Shown here: positions 18,349-26,905 of the stretch, in pieces
How positions within the stretch are numbered: the first letter of the stretch is position 1
How the letters are laid out: each line of letters begins with the position of its first letter
DNA from: Lactococcus sp. S-13
GTDB lineage: Bacteria; Bacillota; Bacilli; Lactobacillales; Streptococcaceae
Length of the DNA: 63,285 nucleotides
Assembly (NCBI RefSeq): GCF_004210295.1
Contig: NZ_SDAK01000003.1
Span: 1-63,285, forward strand
Direction of reading: 5' to 3'
Position numbers and translations under genes: made by a program
The notes under the pieces: generated by a model
Told to the model about the DNA's origin: nothing
The model's input: the letters and a program-made list of their open reading frames with translations, nothing else
Databases searched by the model: none

Positions 18349-19136
18349 ATAAAGAATAAAATCCCTTACAGTATCTATGATTTAAGCTGGGATTCCCAAT
18401 AATACCTTGATTTCAGTACAGACCGAAAACCCGAAGAGAGTGCCTTCTTTTCGGGTTTTCTTATATAATCCTCGGATGGCTTCCATGCCTTTAATCGTGG
18501 GTGAGGCAGTGCGTAAACTTCGATAGAATTTATTGCGTCTCTTTACTGGACGATGGTCTTGTTCAATCAAATTATTCAGGTATTTAATGGTACGATGTTC
18601 TGTCCCTTGATAAAAGCCGTATTCTTTTAGTTTCTTAAAGGCACTTGTAATAGAGGGGGCTTTATCTGTGACTACAACCTTCGGTTCATCAAACTGCTTC
18701 ACTAACCGCTTAAGAAAAGCATAGGCTGCTTGTGTGTCCCGTTTTTTACGTAACCAAATATCCAAGGTTAAACCATCTGCATCGGTGGCTCGATACAAAT
18801 AATGCCATTTTCCTTTAATTTTGATGTACGTTTCATCCATTTTCCATGAATAAAAGGATTTTTTATTTTTCTTTTTCCAAATTTGATAGAGTAGTTTGCC
18901 ATATTCTTGCACCCAACGATAAATCGTCGTATGAGAAACGTTAATGCCACGATCATATAAGATTTCTTGAACTTCACGATAGCTAAGGTTATAACGAAGA
19001 TAGTAGCCCACGGCTACAATAATCACATCCTGCTGAAATTGCTTTCCTTTAAAATGATTCATCGTCATTCCTCCTGCTATCTTTTTCTATTATTCTACCT
19101 TATTTGATAGTAGATTTAAAACTTTGCAACAGAACC
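18328..19136 (-). mobile_element. ISS1-type element (IS6 family), copy E
   Basis: The 809-bp element has 23-bp perfect terminal inverted repeats beginning GGTTCTGTTGCAAAGTTTT. Its transposase differs clearly from the IS1216-type copies (for example EVQEILYDRGINVSHTT, KKTRKEGTLFGFSVCTE) and matches the classical lactococcal ISS1 pattern. The flanks ATAAATCC and GTTTGAAG are not a target duplication. Both flanking genes are truncated at the element ends, so it marks a deletion or fusion joint. Confidence 0.93.
18382..19062 (-). CDS. ISS1 transposase
   Basis: The 226-residue IS6-family DDE transposase has catalytic Asp in 'WKMDETYIK', Asp in 'VVVTDKAPS' and Glu in 'NNLIEQDHRP'. I start at the ATG at 19062, which has GGAGGA eight bases upstream. 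The ATG two codons earlier is too close to that site. It appears intact. Confidence 0.95.
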   Translation of the reverse strand: MNHFKGKQFQQDVIIVAVGYYLRYNLSYREVQEILYDRGINVSHTTIYRWVQEYGKLLYQIWKKKNKKSFYSWKMDETYIKIKGKWHYLYRATDADGLTLDIWLRKKRDTQAAYAFLKRLVKQFDEPKVVVTDKAPSITSAFKKLKEYGFYQGTEHRTIKYLNNLIEQDHRPVKRRNKFYRSLRTASPTIKGMEAIRGLYKKTRKEGTLFGFSVCTEIKVLLGIPA

Positions 19137-20476
19137 GTTTGAAGAGTCAACAAGTTGCCCAAATCGTTCATGAAATTTGGCAAAGAACGGCAGAAAATCA
19201 TTCCACTCAACTTATCTTTTCTGATATAGGGACGCCAAAAGGAACGAGGAAAGTAACCGAAGATAATTTATCTGCAGATGACTTCGATTATAAATTTAGT
19301 GTCTATTCCGATATACGTCAAAGGCTTGAAAATCTTGGTGTTCCAAGTCATGAGATAGCCTTTATTCACGACTACCCGACAGATAAGCAACGTGCCTCTC
19401 TTTTTGATAGAGTTCGCAAAGGAGAAATTAGAGTCCTTTTTGCCTCAACTCAAAAAGGAGGAACAGGTGTAAATATTCAAGATCGTTTAGTAGCTGTTCA
19501 TCACGTTGATGCACCTTGGAAACCAAGTGATATTGAACAACGAAATGGACGTATTATTCGACAAGGGAATCTTAATCCTATTGTTGAGATTCATCACTAC
19601 GTAACAACAGGAACGTTTGATACTTTCATGTGGCAAATTCAAGAACAAAAATTGACCTATATCAATCAAATTAGAACCCGTAAAAGTAAGAGTCGTACCG
19701 TGGATGACTTAGATGAGCTTGTCCTTAATGCGAGCGAAATTAAGGCAATTGCAACAAAAAATCCATTCATCAGAGAGAAAATGGACTTAGAAAATAAATT
19801 GGTTAAACTTTCAATTCTAAGAAACAACTTTTACTCTAGTAAGAATGCGGATAGACTAGAAATTCAACGTTTAGAAAGTAATTTACCTGGAATTGAGCGT
19901 TACTATGAAAAAGCCTTAATAGACAGCTCAGTTGCTAGTGAGTTTCATAGTATGGATGCTGATAACTTCAGTTTAAAGCTTGATGGATATTTCTTTACTG
20001 ACAAAGCTAAAGCAGGAGACTATATTTCGCAGAAAGCCTATCATGCTTCAGAAACGATTACTTTAGGGGAATATGGAGGTTTTGAACTCTTAGTTAAACC
20101 AAACGTCAATACTGATATTATGGCTGAACCAACAATTTATCTTGTCGGACAAAATTCATATTCTACCAAAGTTAACCCTTCAAGTGGTTCAGGGACAATG
20201 ATTCGGATTGATAATTTGCTTAAACGAACAATTGTTAATGCTACTAAAAATCAAGGAGAACAAATCGAAGGGATGAAAGTTCAAATTAAACAGCTAAAAG
20301 CAAAAGAAAATCTTATCTTTGAAAAAGAAGAAGAATTTCAGCAAATCACTCATGACTTGTCAGTTATCAATACAAATATTGAATTAGGAAAAACAGCTGA
20401 AAAAGCAGAAACTCCGATGATTCCAACCTCAAAACTTCCACAAATTAATATTGACAATGAATTAGAAATGGAATAA
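19124..20476 (+). pseudogene. 3' part of a second conjugation-type SNF2 helicase/methylase
   Basis: About 445 residues are colinear with the carboxyl end of the 2655-residue protein at 48289-56256, but clearly divergent. Shared blocks include 'IFSD', 'GEIRVLFASTQKGGTGVNIQ', 'AVHH-D-PW-PSDI-QRNGR-IRQGN' (helicase motifs V and VI) and 'FMWQIQEQK'. Motifs I-IV and the methylase half are missing upstream, removed at the ISS1 end (19136). The only start is a TTG inside the IS repeat. It is a relic of a different transfer region and probably non-functional. Confidence 0.8.
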
Positions 20477-20541
20477 CTCATACCAATTTTAAAGAGTTAT
20501 GACATACTAAAAGAAAAATAAACGACAAAGGAGAATTACTT

Positions 20542-21003
20542 ATGGCATATGGAGATTACTGGAAAGCAGTTTCCCCAACAGATTATGATTTGATTCAAGA
20601 ATGGATAATCAATCATGATGCAGAAGATGGAGTGGATACAGAAGCGATTGATGTCGCATTTCTCTTATTTGGAGATAAATATGGAGAGGATATTAAACTT
20701 GTCGAGCATCATGAAGTAGAGGTGCTGAGAGATGGGGAAACAGGCGAGGAATACTACTTAGATGAGTCAAGAAAACCAGTTTATGGCAATTGGGGAGTAG
20801 AAACTTTTGAAAGTTATCGTTACTTAGATACCGACTTTACTGATTCAACCATTGAATATATCCCTGTCGCAAATGAATCTATTATCTCAATTGCAAATGA
20901 CTTAGCCCAAAACTCTTGGCGTTTTGCGTTTGACTTGAAACCCAAAGAAGGTGTTGAAACACTTGAAGAATATCAAGAACAATTAGATGAATGCGGTTAC
21001 TAG
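20542..21003 (+). CDS. Acidic hypothetical protein downstream of the helicase relic
   Basis: The 153-residue very acidic protein (DAEDGVDTEAIDVAFLL..., ESYRYLDTDFTDSTIEY...) is soluble and not recognised. The start ATG at 20542 has AAAGGAG. It lies 65 bp after the helicase remnant, in the same direction, so it probably belonged to the same lost transfer operon. The acidic composition recalls DNA-mimic proteins, but I see nothing specific to support that. Confidence 0.6.
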   Translation: MAYGDYWKAVSPTDYDLIQEWIINHDAEDGVDTEAIDVAFLLFGDKYGEDIKLVEHHEVEVLRDGETGEEYYLDESRKPVYGNWGVETFESYRYLDTDFTDSTIEYIPVANESIISIANDLAQNSWRFAFDLKPKEGVETLEEYQEQLDECGY

Positions 21004-21021
21004 CAACTATAAAATAATAAT

Positions 21022-21059
21022 AAAAAGCCTCGTAAGTCTTTGGCTTACGAGGCTTTTTT
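21022..21059 (+). terminator. Strong terminator after 20542-21003
   Basis: AAAAGCCTCGTAAG and CTTACGAGGCTTTT form a long GC-containing stem around TCTTTGG, followed by a T run, 19 bp after the stop codon. The -35 of the next promoter (TTGGCT, 21040-21045) lies in its loop and stem. Confidence 0.85.
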
Positions 21060-21069
21060 TGCTATAATA
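21040..21069 (+). promoter_or_regulatory. Promoter of the candidate hydrophobic-peptide toxin
   Basis: TTGGCT (21040-21045) and TATAAT (21064-21069) are spaced by 18 bp. The -35 overlaps the terminator hairpin of the upstream gene. Confidence 0.55.
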
Positions 21070-21145
21070 ATGAGGTAGAGTTTATGAACGGTAGCCTGAT
21101 TGGAGGTGGTGCTTATGGTTTTTTCGTGAGCAGACCTCACAAAAC

Positions 21146-21247
21146 ATGAAAGGCAAAAATTTTTTGACTGTATTTCAGGCATTGAGTCTCATGATTGCTT
21201 TTGCGACCTTGATGGTTCTTGTTACAAATACGAAGAACAAAAAATGA
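21146..21247 (+). CDS. Putative type I toxin, small holin-like hydrophobic peptide (Hol_Tox type)
   Basis: The 33-codon peptide has a short polar amino end, one hydrophobic helix (VFQALSLMIAFATLMVLV) and a basic tail (TNTKNKK). This is the pattern of holin-like type I toxins (TxpA/BsrG and lactobacillar relatives, with 'xxSLMLAFxT'). Its own ribosome site is weak. A strong GGAGGTGG at 21102 instead serves a 4-codon leader (ATG 21115, stop TGA 21127-21129). The mRNA carries GAACGGTAGC near 21087 and its complement GCTACCGTTC near 21294. The stem AAATGACC/GGTCATTT (21242-21279) may be a bidirectional terminator. An antisense RNA is expected but not located. Confidence 0.6.
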   Translation: MKGKNFLTVFQALSLMIAFATLMVLVTNTKNKK

Positions 21248-21319
21248 CCGTTCTGCTTAGCGGGCATTGAAGGTCATTTAGATTAAAATGTGTGCTACCG
21301 TTCTTAAAACGGCTACATT

Positions 21320-21342
21320 AGGACTTGTTTCGAGCAAGTCCT
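21320..21342. terminator. Hairpin terminator AGGACTTG/CAAGTCCT
   Basis: An 8-bp stem with a T-rich tail (CCTTTTTCTTT) lies downstream of the candidate toxin. It would terminate the rightward transcript. Confidence 0.6.
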
Positions 21343-21498
21343 TTTTCTTTAGTCTTATTATATCATATATTTGTCTATAATTGAAGATGGAATGTCTTTT
21401 TATCTTATTATTTTCTCTAGCATTGTCACTTTTATGTCTGTAAGATAATTGATAAAATATACTTATCAGATAACTGGTAAAGAGATAGGGGAAAAATA

Positions 21499-21693
21499 AT
21501 GAAAAATACATTCACAGATACTGAAATAGCCAATGAAGCAATTAAGGGGTATAAAATTGACTTGGGTGATAAAAATGCTATTAAACAACGTATCGCAAAA
21601 AAAATAAGACGATTCGTGAATGAGAAATATGGAATAGGTACAAAAATTAACGAGTCAATTATAAATGACATGATATTCTTTACCCAACATTGA
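21499..21693 (+). CDS. Hypothetical basic protein (64 residues)
   Basis: The small soluble protein has an internal basic segment (AKKIRRFVNEKYGIG). The ATG at 21499 has TAGGGG seven bases upstream. An inverted repeat CTCATAAC/GTTATGAG (21718-21739) follows and may terminate it. No family was recognised, and coding status is probable rather than sure. Confidence 0.45.
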   Translation: MKNTFTDTEIANEAIKGYKIDLGDKNAIKQRIAKKIRRFVNEKYGIGTKINESIINDMIFFTQH

Positions 21694-21717
21694 ATAATTG
21701 GCATACACAAAAAAGAG

Positions 21718-21739
21718 CTCATAACTTAACTGTTATGAG
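21718..21739 (+). terminator. Hairpin terminator
   Basis: CTCATAAC and GTTATGAG form an 8-bp stem followed by TTTCTTCTGTTTTG, 25 bp after the 64-residue frame. Confidence 0.5.
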
Positions 21740-21854
21740 TTTCTTCTGTTTTGTTTTTTAGAGCTGCTCTAAATTATAAATAAAAATAGATTGAATTAGT
21801 TTTTTAAAGTGGTATAATATAGTTGAGACTAGATATAGAAAGTGAGGTTGAAAA

Positions 21855-22154
21855 ATGTTATTAGCAGATAATGTTTTTGAAAAAAATACGCAGGTTAATT
21901 TTAAAACGAATGATGAATTGTTGAGGGCTGCCAAGCAAATTTTTGCGAAAAAAAATTTGGATATTACTTCAACCTTTAATTTGTTTTTACAAAATGTGGT
22001 CGCAAAAGAAGAGCTTCCGTTTGAAACAGAAGCAGAAATTCGTCGTACAGAATTGATTGAACATCTCCAGAAGGATATTCAGCAAAGTATTAGAAATTAC
22101 GAAATGGGATTAGGTGTTTCAGAGCAAGAAGCGAGGGAACGTTTTGGACTTTGA
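21855..22154 (+). CDS. RelB/DinJ-type antitoxin
   Basis: The 99-residue protein has an amino-terminal ribbon-helix-helix domain (TQVNFKTNDELLRAAKQIFAKKNLDI) and a flexible carboxyl end ending 'EARERFGL'. This is the RelB/DinJ organisation: the antitoxin binds the toxin with its tail and its own promoter with the ribbon. TTGAAT and TATAAT (about 21813) lie upstream, and AAAGTGAGG serves the ATG. The stop overlaps the toxin start by 11 bp. Confidence 0.85.
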   Translation: MLLADNVFEKNTQVNFKTNDELLRAAKQIFAKKNLDITSTFNLFLQNVVAKEELPFETEAEIRRTELIEHLQKDIQQSIRNYEMGLGVSEQEARERFGL

Positions 22155-22476
22155 CTATCAAATTGAATATGACCCAACAGTGTTGGACAGGATTTCAGAC
22201 ATTGAAAATTATATTTCCAATGTTCTTTTTTCTCCAGTTGCTGCAAGAAATCGAGTGGAAACTATTTTTGATGATATTGCTCAACTTAAGAAGATGCCAG
22301 CATCTTATCCAAGTGCAGACAAAAAAATCGGTGTCCAAATTTCAAAAACCCATGAAACGAAATTTAAATTGATTGTTGGCGGAAAATACCTGGTATTTTT
22401 CTTTGTCGATGAAAATATAATTTATATTTCGCATTTGTTGCCTACTGAAACAGATTATATGAGCTTGTTTGAATGA
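22144..22476 (+). CDS. RelE/ParE-superfamily toxin
   Basis: About 110 residues have the RelE/ParE layout: 'YQIEYDPTVLDRISDIENYI', then 'LKKMPASYPSADKKIG', then 'KLIVGGKYLVFFFVDENIIYISHLLP'. I start it at TTG 22144 with GAGGG seven bases upstream, overlapping the antitoxin end. The longer in-frame start at 22114 has no ribosome site. The product may be a ribosome-dependent mRNase (RelE-like) or gyrase inhibitor (ParE-like); the sequence does not decide. Confidence 0.82.
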   Translation: MDFDYQIEYDPTVLDRISDIENYISNVLFSPVAARNRVETIFDDIAQLKKMPASYPSADKKIGVQISKTHETKFKLIVGGKYLVFFFVDENIIYISHLLPTETDYMSLFE

Positions 22477-22605
22477 AAAAGACCAGAAGGAATTTTATTT
22501 TAGATTTCGTTGCATAGTTTAAAAACTGAAAAAATCTATTTGAAAGAGATAATTTGATAAAAATAATTTCTAAATTTTTTAAGGTTATAAAGGGTAAAAA
22601 CAACA

Positions 22606-22725
22606 GTGGCAGCGATTCCGGAAAATGGTGACTGGGAGAATGCTTATGATAAATACGACGGTTTTGGCTTATCTATTGGTATGAATAAATACAAGGCAGA
22701 AGCTCAAGAACTTTTAGGGCAATGA
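22606..22725 (+). pseudogene. Short 3' gene fragment, unidentified
   Basis: A 39-codon frame (AAIPENGDWENAYDKYDGF..., ending EAQELLGQ) has protein-like composition but no ribosome site, and is followed by a terminator. It looks like the tail of a deleted gene. The 22477-22605 stretch shows nothing coding. Confidence 0.35.
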
Positions 22726-22732
22726 CAGTCAT

Positions 22733-22778
22733 AAAAAATCTCCTTAAATTTAGGTTACTAGATTTAAGGAGATTTTTT
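22733..22778. terminator. Long bidirectional terminator
   Basis: AAAAAATCTCCTTAAAT pairs with ATTTAAGGAGATTTTTT over 17 bp, with A and T runs on both ends. It ends the fragment on its left and can also end the minus-strand oxidoreductase gene on its right. Confidence 0.85.
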
Positions 22779-22840
22779 ATATTTTTCTTTTTTAGGAAGT
22801 ATCCAGCAGACACCTTTTATTGAATCTGAAACCACTAAAA

Positions 22841-23817
22841 TCAGATATCGTATTTTCCAGTATGTAAATTTTGGATCGTTTCACCACCTGGTAATGGGGG
22901 AAGCCCAAGGCTATCTTCGCGGCTAAAAGCTTCAAATAGTCCAGGAGTTAGTTGAGAGTATTCAATTGTTTGAGGACTAATTTTATGGATAATCGACTCT
23001 CCTTTTCCTTCAATAATTTTTTTAGTAAAGTTAGGATCAAGTAGTGTCCCACGAGCTACCGCAATAAGATCAGCATAATTTTCGACAGCATCAGCCGCAC
23101 TTTCTTCCCCAAAGACCTCGCCAACGATTAAAAGTTTCGTTTCATCATCTAAAATTTGTTTAAATAATTGTGAATAAGACTTTTCATTATTTTTAGGTTT
23201 CGAGTTATACCCTGCCCCTAATGAAAGATGGATGTAGTCAAGTTCATATTTAATCACTTCAGAAATGAGGGAGATTGCATCTTTATAATCATATCCAACC
23301 TCTTCCCCGTGAAGCTCTTCAGGAGAGATACGGTAACCAACAATAAAGCCTTTAGGAGCATATTCATCAATAATCGTTTTAACTTCTTTAACTACAGCTA
23401 AAGGAAATGCCATTCGTTTATCAAGTGATCCGCCCCATTTATCTGTACGAAGATTAGAAAGTTTTGAGAAAAATTGTTGGATTAAATAATGATTTGCGCC
23501 ATGAATTTCGACACCATCAAACCCAGCGTCAATTGCTCTTTTTGTGGCTTTACCGAAATCGAGAATAATATCGTCAATCTCTGCTAGTGTGAGTTCACGA
23601 ACAGGATAATCTAAGAAAGCAAACTCAATAGCACTGGGAGCCACCACATCTAATCCATTAACGTGACGTCCTACAGCAGCTCGCCCAGCGTGATGAATTT
23701 GAAGGATTGCTTTATTTCCATCTTTTTTTAGAGCCTGTGCGGTTTTTCGAAGCCCTTCAAGATGAGCGTCAGAATAAACCCCTAATTGTTCAGGATATCC
23801 TGGGACATAAGCAGGCC
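22841..23817 (-). pseudogene. NADH:flavin oxidoreductase (old yellow enzyme family), 5' end deleted by IS1216
   Basis: About 325 residues of an OYE-type TIM barrel remain. They include 'ILQIHHAGRAA', 'GVEIHGANHYLIQQFFS' (family signature with the substrate-binding His and Asn), 'RTDKWGGS', 'GYRISPEE' and 'DLIAVARGTLLDPN'. The amino end (about 80 residues, with the first flavin-binding strands) is missing: the frame runs into the end of IS1216 copy B at 23818. Such enzymes reduce activated C=C bonds using FMN and NAD(P)H. The remnant lacks a start and is unlikely to work. Confidence 0.88.
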
Positions 23818-24626
23818 GGTTCTGTTGCAAAGTTCCCCATAACTCCTGATTTATTGTAAAATGTAAGAAAACGAGAGTGAGGGTAGACAGATGGATCATT
23901 TCAAAGGGAAACAATTTCAAAAAGATGTGATTATTGTCGCTGTTGGTTACTACCTGCGTTACAATCTGAGCTATCGTGAAGTTCAAGAACTACTGTATGA
24001 TCGTGGAATAAATGTTTGTCACACTACGATTTATCGCTGGGTTCAAGAGTACAGTAAAGTCCTCTATCATCTTTGGAAGAAGAAAAATAGACAGTCCTTC
24101 TATTCGTGGAAAATGGATGAAACCTATATCAAAATTAAAGGACGTTGGCATTATCTCTATCGTGCAATTGATTCTGATGGATTAACTTTAGACATTTGGT
24201 TACGAAAGAAACGGGATACTCAGGCGGCTTATGCTTTCTTAAAACGGCTCCATAAACAATTTGGACAACCTAGAGTGATTGTAACCGATAAAGCACCATC
24301 GATTAGCTCTGCATTCAGAAAGCTACAGATTAACGGTTTATATACCAAGACAGAACATCGGACAGTTAAGTATCTCAATAATTTAATTGAGCAGGACCAT
24401 CGTCCAATTAAGCGCCGTAATAAATTTTATCGAAGTTTACGAACTGCCTCAACCACGATTAAGGGCATGGAGACTATTCGAGGAATATACAAAAAGAACC
24501 GAAGAAACGGAACGCTCTTCGGATTTTCGGTGTCGACTGAAATTAAAGTTCTGATGGGGATCCCAGCATAGTCAAAATGTTAAACTAGGACTTCTATACT
24601 CTTTTGGGAAACTTTGCAACAGAACC
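23818..24626 (+). mobile_element. IS1216-type element, copy B (IS6 family)
   Basis: The 809-bp element has ends GGTTCTGTTGCAAAGTT and its complement. It carries an intact transposase gene on the plus strand. Flanks AGCAGGCC and GTTCGATG differ, so there is no target duplication. It is the inverse of copy C (28467-29275), with an identical protein and identical outer sequence as far as compared. It truncates the OYE gene on the left and an IS3-family element on the right. Confidence 0.95.
23891..24571 (+). CDS. IS1216-type transposase, copy B
   Basis: The 226-residue IS6-family transposase has an intact DDE triad (WKMDETYIK, VIVTDKAPS, NNLIEQDHRP). It begins MDHFKGKQ instead of the MNHFKGKQ of copies A and D, and differs from them by a handful of residues; it is identical to copy C. 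Confidence 0.96.
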   Translation: MDHFKGKQFQKDVIIVAVGYYLRYNLSYREVQELLYDRGINVCHTTIYRWVQEYSKVLYHLWKKKNRQSFYSWKMDETYIKIKGRWHYLYRAIDSDGLTLDIWLRKKRDTQAAYAFLKRLHKQFGQPRVIVTDKAPSISSAFRKLQINGLYTKTEHRTVKYLNNLIEQDHRPIKRRNKFYRSLRTASTTIKGMETIRGIYKKNRRNGTLFGFSVSTEIKVLMGIPA

Positions 24627-25362
24627 GTTCGATGTATTCAAAACAAGAGAGTTGCACTTCCTGAATCGAGTGATAAGTTCTGCGATTAATTTCCCGTTGT
24701 TTGAGGTACTTGAAAAAGACCTCGGTCACGGCATTATCATAAGGATAGCCAGGTTTGGAATAAGAAGCAAGCAACTGATGGTCATCTAATAGCTTTCTGA
24801 AAGAAGCTGATTTAAATTGGCTCCCTTGATCAGAATGAAAAATAATTGGCGCCTTAGGTTTTCTTTTATGCAAAGCTATTTTAAGAGTGTCACAGGCGAG
24901 CCTAGCATCAATCTTATCACTTACTTTCCAAGCAATACATTTCCTAGAGTAGAGGTCAAGAATAGCGCAGAGATAAACGTGACGTTTAGAACCGATAGAA
25001 ATATAAGTAAAGTCGGTTGTCCAAACTTGATTTGGTGACTTCGGATTAAATTCTTGTTTAAGCAGATTATCAGAAGAAAACATAGGAGCTTTCTTTGATT
25101 TAAAGCGAGGTTTGATGGTTGACATTTTAGGGAGCGTCATAGACTTGAGAAGTCGTAAAATACGTCCTTCAGAAATATTGGCGCCATAATCACGCAGAAG
25201 AATGATTTTAAAAGCTCTTGTTCCGATCCTTTTCTTAGCTTTCATATAAATTTCAAGGAGTAGCTTTCTCAAGTTTTGGTTCTCTATTTCTCGCTTTGAA
25301 GGCTTCTTGTTAATGAAATTATAGTAAGTTGACCGGTTGACATGTAAAACACGACAGAGCAT
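24627..25362 (-). pseudogene. IS3-family transposase orfB, 3' truncated
   Basis: The frame carries the helix-turn-helix-like 'LCRVLHVNRSTYYNFINKKP' and a retroviral-type integrase core. That core has Asp in 'VWTTDFTYI', Asp in 'IIFHSDQGSQF' and Glu in 'YDNAVTEVFFKYLK', so the DDE triad is present. Only the last about 30 residues are lost: the frame reads from 'SCFEYIERF' into the IS1216 repeat. Expression would be as an OrfAB fusion through the slippery tract near 25443. Confidence 0.85.
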
Positions 25363-25406
25363 AACTGTCGTGTGTTCAAAACGGAGGCGATAGATTGCTT
25401 TTAATC

Positions 25407-25682
25407 TTACTTGGAGTTTTGCATGAATATGGCACTTGCTTTTTTTAAGATAAGATTTTCCTCTTCTAATTGAGCGTTACGCTTTTGTAATTCCTGAATC
25501 TGTTTAGCAGTTAACACTGTATTATCTTCAAGTTGAACTTGAGAATACTGCTTAATCCATTTTGCAAGTGCAGAAACCGAGACACCATAATCTTTACAGA
25601 GTTCGGATTGAGTTTTACCTGTTTGGTAGAGATTAACGAGAGATTGTTTAAATTCCTCGTCGTAACGTTTAAAGCCTGACAT
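25407..25682 (-). CDS. IS3-family orfA (helix-turn-helix protein)
   Basis: The 91-residue protein has the IS150-type helix-turn-helix (EFKQSLVNLYQTGKTQSELC, then VSVSALAKWIKQY). A leucine-zipper-like coiled coil (LQKRNAQLEEENLILKKAS) follows and serves multimerisation. The start ATG at 25682 follows GAAAGGA. The A7 slip site lies close to its end. Confidence 0.88.
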   Translation of the reverse strand: MSGFKRYDEEFKQSLVNLYQTGKTQSELCKDYGVSVSALAKWIKQYSQVQLEDNTVLTAKQIQELQKRNAQLEEENLILKKASAIFMQNSK

Positions 25683-25768
25683 AAAAGTCCTTTCGTTTTT
25701 GTGTCTTATGAGACAGATTATAGCACACTAGTTTGTGTCCACTTTTATAGTATAGCTCCACACAAACG

Positions 25769-25864
25769 GAATATCAAAACCCTGAACTACGCAAACAAAA
25801 AAAAGAAACAGAAAAGCACAGCGCTGGATTCGGAGACTTGCTAAAAGGCTGGTTCAAAAAATAA
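25769..25864 (+). pseudogene. Carboxyl-terminal scrap of a mobilisation protein
   Basis: A 31-codon frame (EYQNPELRKQKKETEKHSAG..., ending GWFKK) begins at the IS3 end with no start. A second scrap of similar ending style (GWFKKIIKTVKDNQKKVEEQ, stop 26093) follows at 26013-26093. Basic 'GWFKK' tails followed by a mob control region fit the ends of plasmid mobilisation genes. The assignment rests on composition and on the oriT-like and mobC-like sequences downstream. Confidence 0.4.
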
Positions 25865-26309
25865 AAACTGGGGATTGGGGACACCCCCAAAAATTAAGTA
25901 AATGGATAAGGAAGAAACCTTATCCATTTCTTAAATTCCGTAACATGGGGACATGTTACTATGCTTGCAAAAGGTGAAACCTCGTCCCCCTTGCAAAAGG
26001 TCAAAAATAAAAGGATGGTTTAAAAAAATAATCAAAACGGTGAAAGACAACCAAAAAAAGGTGGAAGAACAACGTAACCTTCTAAGTCAGTAGTGAGTGT
26101 TTGACTAATGTTGACCAAAGGAAGAAAACAAAGCTTTTTTCTTTCTTAATTGGTTCAAAACAGCCTTAAAAGACACGATACAAAAACTATAAAATGAGAA
26201 AACTCTCATAATGCAATCCTATACAAACACTATACGAGCTTGTGGTTGAGCCATTTCAAGTCCTATACAAACACTATAAATGAGAAAAAATCTGACCCCT
26301 AGCTAAAAC

Positions 26310-26364
26310 AAGTCGCACTGCGACTTCTATCAACTTTTGATAGCAGTTTCTCTTATGCTCTTAT
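26310..26364. other. oriT-like site of a small mobilisable plasmid
   Basis: Two adjacent inverted repeats, AAGTCGCACTGCGACTT (26310-26326) and CTATCAACTTTTGATAG (26327-26343), are followed by CAGTTTCTCTTATGCTCTTA. They lie about 60 bp upstream of a MobC-like gene. Nested repeats followed by a conserved unpaired nick region are the usual oriT format of lactococcal/staphylococcal mobilisable plasmids. The exact nick is not determinable here. Confidence 0.5.
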
Positions 26365-26421
26365 TAAAAAAACACAAAATTAGATTAGAAAACCAAAAAA
26401 GCTCTTCAAGAAAGGGAACAG

Positions 26422-26559
26422 ATGGAAATTAAAGTTAGAACACTGACCGATGAGCAAGTGAAAAATCTTGACCAGATTGCTAAAGAAAACAAACTTTCGA
26501 GGGATAAAATCATTTCAAAAATCATCGGAGAGTCCCTCGACGGGTTAGAGACTATATAG
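26422..26559 (+). CDS. MobC-like ribbon-helix-helix protein, short
   Basis: The 45-residue protein (MEIKVRTLTDEQVKNLDQIA..., KLSRDKIISKII) has the beta-strand/helix/helix pattern of MobC/CopG-type DNA-binding proteins. AAAGGGAAC lies before the ATG. Full MobC proteins are longer (about 120 residues). A further mob-like frame with coiled-coil character (ETSLERKLEGLKNEVEIQEE) follows at about 26620-26760, so the gene has probably been split by a stop or indel. Confidence 0.5.
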   Translation: MEIKVRTLTDEQVKNLDQIAKENKLSRDKIISKIIGESLDGLETI

Positions 26560-26702
26560 CGTCTAAATGGCAATATTTGAGCCATAGAAGAACGAAAATA
26601 GAAAAAAGGTAAATACCCTTGTCGACAAAGAAACGAGCTTAGAACGCAAATTAGAGGGTCTTAAGAACGAGGTAGAAATTCAAGAAGAAAGTCTTGCGGA
26701 TA

Positions 26703-26750
26703 GTGAACCACCCCTACCTCTTAGCGTATGCGTAGGTAGGGGTGGTTCAC
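26703..26750. terminator. Long GC-containing inverted repeat
   Basis: GTGAACCACCCCTACCT and AGGTAGGGGTGGTTCAC pair perfectly over 17 bp around a 14-nt loop, just upstream of the par locus. It could be a terminator or a recombination or replication site; there is no long T run, so the function is open. Confidence 0.5.
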
Positions 26751-26766
26751 GTTTAGGAATGTAAAT

Positions 26767-26866
26767 TTGACAAAAAAACGAAGATGTGATAAATTCAAGA
26801 TAGCGAATTTGAAGAAGTCGCTATTGAACACAAAATCAAAACCACAGGACTGCAATCCTGTGGTTT
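26767..26866 (+). ncRNA. Antitoxin RNA (RNA II) of an Fst/par-type type I toxin-antitoxin locus
   Basis: A rightward promoter (TTGACA at 26767, weak -10 near 26788) is followed by direct-repeat copies TTTGAAGAAGTC (26808-26819) and GAACACAAAATCA (26826-26838). It ends at the bidirectional terminator AAACCACAGGA/TCCTGTGGTTT (26839-26866). The same two repeats recur at the toxin start (26987-26998, 27002-27014). This is exactly the layout by which RNA II pairs with the toxin mRNA in the pAD1 par system. Confidence 0.75.
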
Positions 26867-26905
26867 TTTTAATCAGTTGCGAACCTGATGTCAGGTTGAA
26901 TGGCG

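Larger units (their letters stand above)
24627..25760 (-). mobile_element. IS3-family (IS150-group) insertion sequence, truncated at its 3' end
   Basis: The two-gene IS3 layout with orfA and orfB on the minus strand is cut by IS1216 copy B at 24627. The intact end is probably at 25760, where the minus strand starts TGGAGCTATACT, a TG-first terminus usual for the family. A run of seven T/A at 25440-25446 in the orfA/orfB overlap gives the A-AAA-AAG type slippery sequence used for -1 frameshifting. With one end gone it cannot move by itself. Confidence 0.85.

Noticed and set aside
22841..23986. 381-residue oxidoreductase with intact start
   Set aside because: The first about 55 residues are antisense of IS1216 copy B and its repeat, not enzyme sequence. 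The gene is 5' truncated.
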